Part shown: positions 63,387 to 64,000 of the stretch, piece by piece
Layout of the letters: each line of letters opens with the position of its first letter
How positions within the stretch are numbered: the stretch's first letter is position 1
Assembly: GCF_014697125.1 (NCBI RefSeq)
Contig: NZ_JACJRG010000010.1
Location: 62,001 to 126,000 of the forward strand
From: Anabaena minutissima FACHB-250
Lineage (GTDB): Bacteria; Cyanobacteriota; Cyanobacteriia; Cyanobacteriales; Nostocaceae
Direction of reading: 5' to 3'
DNA: 64,000 nucleotides
Position numbers and translations under genes: made by a program
Notes under the pieces: generated by a model
What the model saw: the letters and a program-made list of their open reading frames with translations, nothing else
The model's database searches: none
Told to the model about the DNA's origin: nothing

Positions 63387-64000
63387 TCATCTTGCTAGTC
63401 TTTTATATGTCTTTTTGCTTAACCAAGACACAATCCAATAAGGCAGAAATGAATACCATAATAGAGGGCGGATTAATAAAGCAGATTCGGCACGAGGAAA
63501 GAACAAGAAAAAAGAAAGAAAACTAGCAAGCATTGCCATTTTTGCTGGTTCACCAGATTTAGATATCCATAATGTGAATTTTGCAAACAGAAACCCCATT
63601 ATTCCTAAAGCAATTGGTGTTCCAATCCAACCAAAGTTAAGATAAGCTTCAGCGATGAAAGAAAATCCATAAGAACCACCGTGCATAGCAAAGTAGGGAT
63701 TTATTTCTTCGACCAACCATTGCTCAGGGATACCTCGTGCTACCGTTGGGTGAATTGCTCCGAAATAATTAGGTACTAGCGTGAGTAAAGCATATAAATA
63801 ATCAGTTCCCATTTGAAAATTTCTTACATCTGGAACTAAGTCTAAAGTGGCAGCTACTGTCAACATAGAACTTCCCATCTCTGATATTGCTGCAACTATA
63901 GGATTATCTATATTTGCAAATGTTTCGATTAGAAAATTAATTGATAATCGGTCTTGAGAGCCAATATTTCTAATCACTGCAATCAAAGGAATAATAATAA
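63387..64000 (-). CDS. Wzy-like O-antigen/oligosaccharide polymerase, truncated at the right edge
   Basis: The visible C-terminal 204 or so residues are membrane-rich. They contain TDYLYALLTLVPNYFG, GSYGFSFIAEAYLNFGWIGT and SALLIRPLLWYSFLPYWIVS, the pattern of polysaccharide polymerases. The FSFIAEAYLNFG segment is typical. The frame stays open to 64000, so the first part of the gene is outside the window, and a TTG at 63986 is not the true start. It polymerises repeat units in the periplasm. Family call is moderate because only the end is seen. Confidence 0.75.
   Translation of the reverse strand, partial: IIIPLIAVIRNIGSQDRLSINFLIETFANIDNPIVAAISEMGSSMLTVAATLDLVPDVRNFQMGTDYLYALLTLVPNYFGAIHPTVARGIPEQWLVEEINPYFAMHGGSYGFSFIAEAYLNFGWIGTPIALGIMGFLFAKFTLWISKSGEPAKMAMLASFLSFFLFFPRAESALLIRPLLWYSFLPYWIVSWLSKKTYKRLAR

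Overview
The window looks like a chromosomal segment of a filamentous, probably heterocyst-forming cyanobacterium of the Nostoc/Anabaena group. The signs are HIP1-type GCGATCGC sites, heptanucleotide short tandem repeats (TGAGTGC, TTTTGAA, ACCTGTC, AAAAATT), many foldback and MITE-like repeats, 4-Cys Ser/Thr kinases, an SLH/OprB porin, DUF1400 and HisZ proteins, and a urt urea transporter. The species cannot be named from this sequence.

Layout. 1-9.7 kb: a truncated 4-Cys Ser/Thr kinase, an SLH porin, a STAND (NB-ARC/TPR) ATPase, two little-known proteins and a kinase fused to a sulfatase-modifying-factor (FGE-like) domain. 10.6-15.8 kb: a two-domain geosmin synthase followed by two tandem, very similar family 2B encapsulin shell proteins with an inserted cyclic-nucleotide-binding-like domain; this looks like a terpene-cyclase nanocompartment operon. 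16-22.7 kb: hisC, then urtE-D-C-B-A on the minus strand with an NtcA-type promoter candidate upstream of urtA. 23-29.5 kb: two acetyltransferases, a TetR regulator, an EamA transporter, a DUF1400 hydrolase and a class I glutamine amidotransferase.

29.6-43.7 kb: a complete subtype I-D CRISPR-Cas locus, all on the minus strand: cas3, DUF433/DUF5615 toxin-antitoxin pair, cas10d, csc2, csc1, a 2OG-Fe(II) oxygenase, cas6, cas4, cas1, cas2, then a 14-repeat array whose degenerate end is distal to the cas genes. A WYL-type regulator is divergent from cas3. The divergent intergenic region carries three 19-nt palindromes about 54 bp apart whose arms covary. The embedded toxin-antitoxin pair, overlapping cas10d at TAATG, and the oxygenase 8 nt after csc1 are the unusual parts of the locus.

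44-49.5 kb: tRNA-Ser(GGA), a plant-type ferredoxin with a C-terminal extension, a lipoprotein nuclease homologue with an altered active site, an inositol-monophosphatase family enzyme, a J-domain/TPR protein, hisZ and an 8-Cys ferredoxin, separated by dense repeats. 49.7-64 kb: an exopolysaccharide cluster on the minus strand: a Wzc-like tyrosine autokinase, DegT aminotransferase, ATP-grasp enzyme, PLP decarboxylase, FemAB/GNAT-like protein, PIG-L deacetylase, WbqC protein, priming sugar transferase, two GT4 glycosyltransferases, a beta-helix pectate-lyase-like protein and a truncated Wzy-like polymerase at the right edge.

All functions are inferred from motifs and context read by eye; no database search was run.
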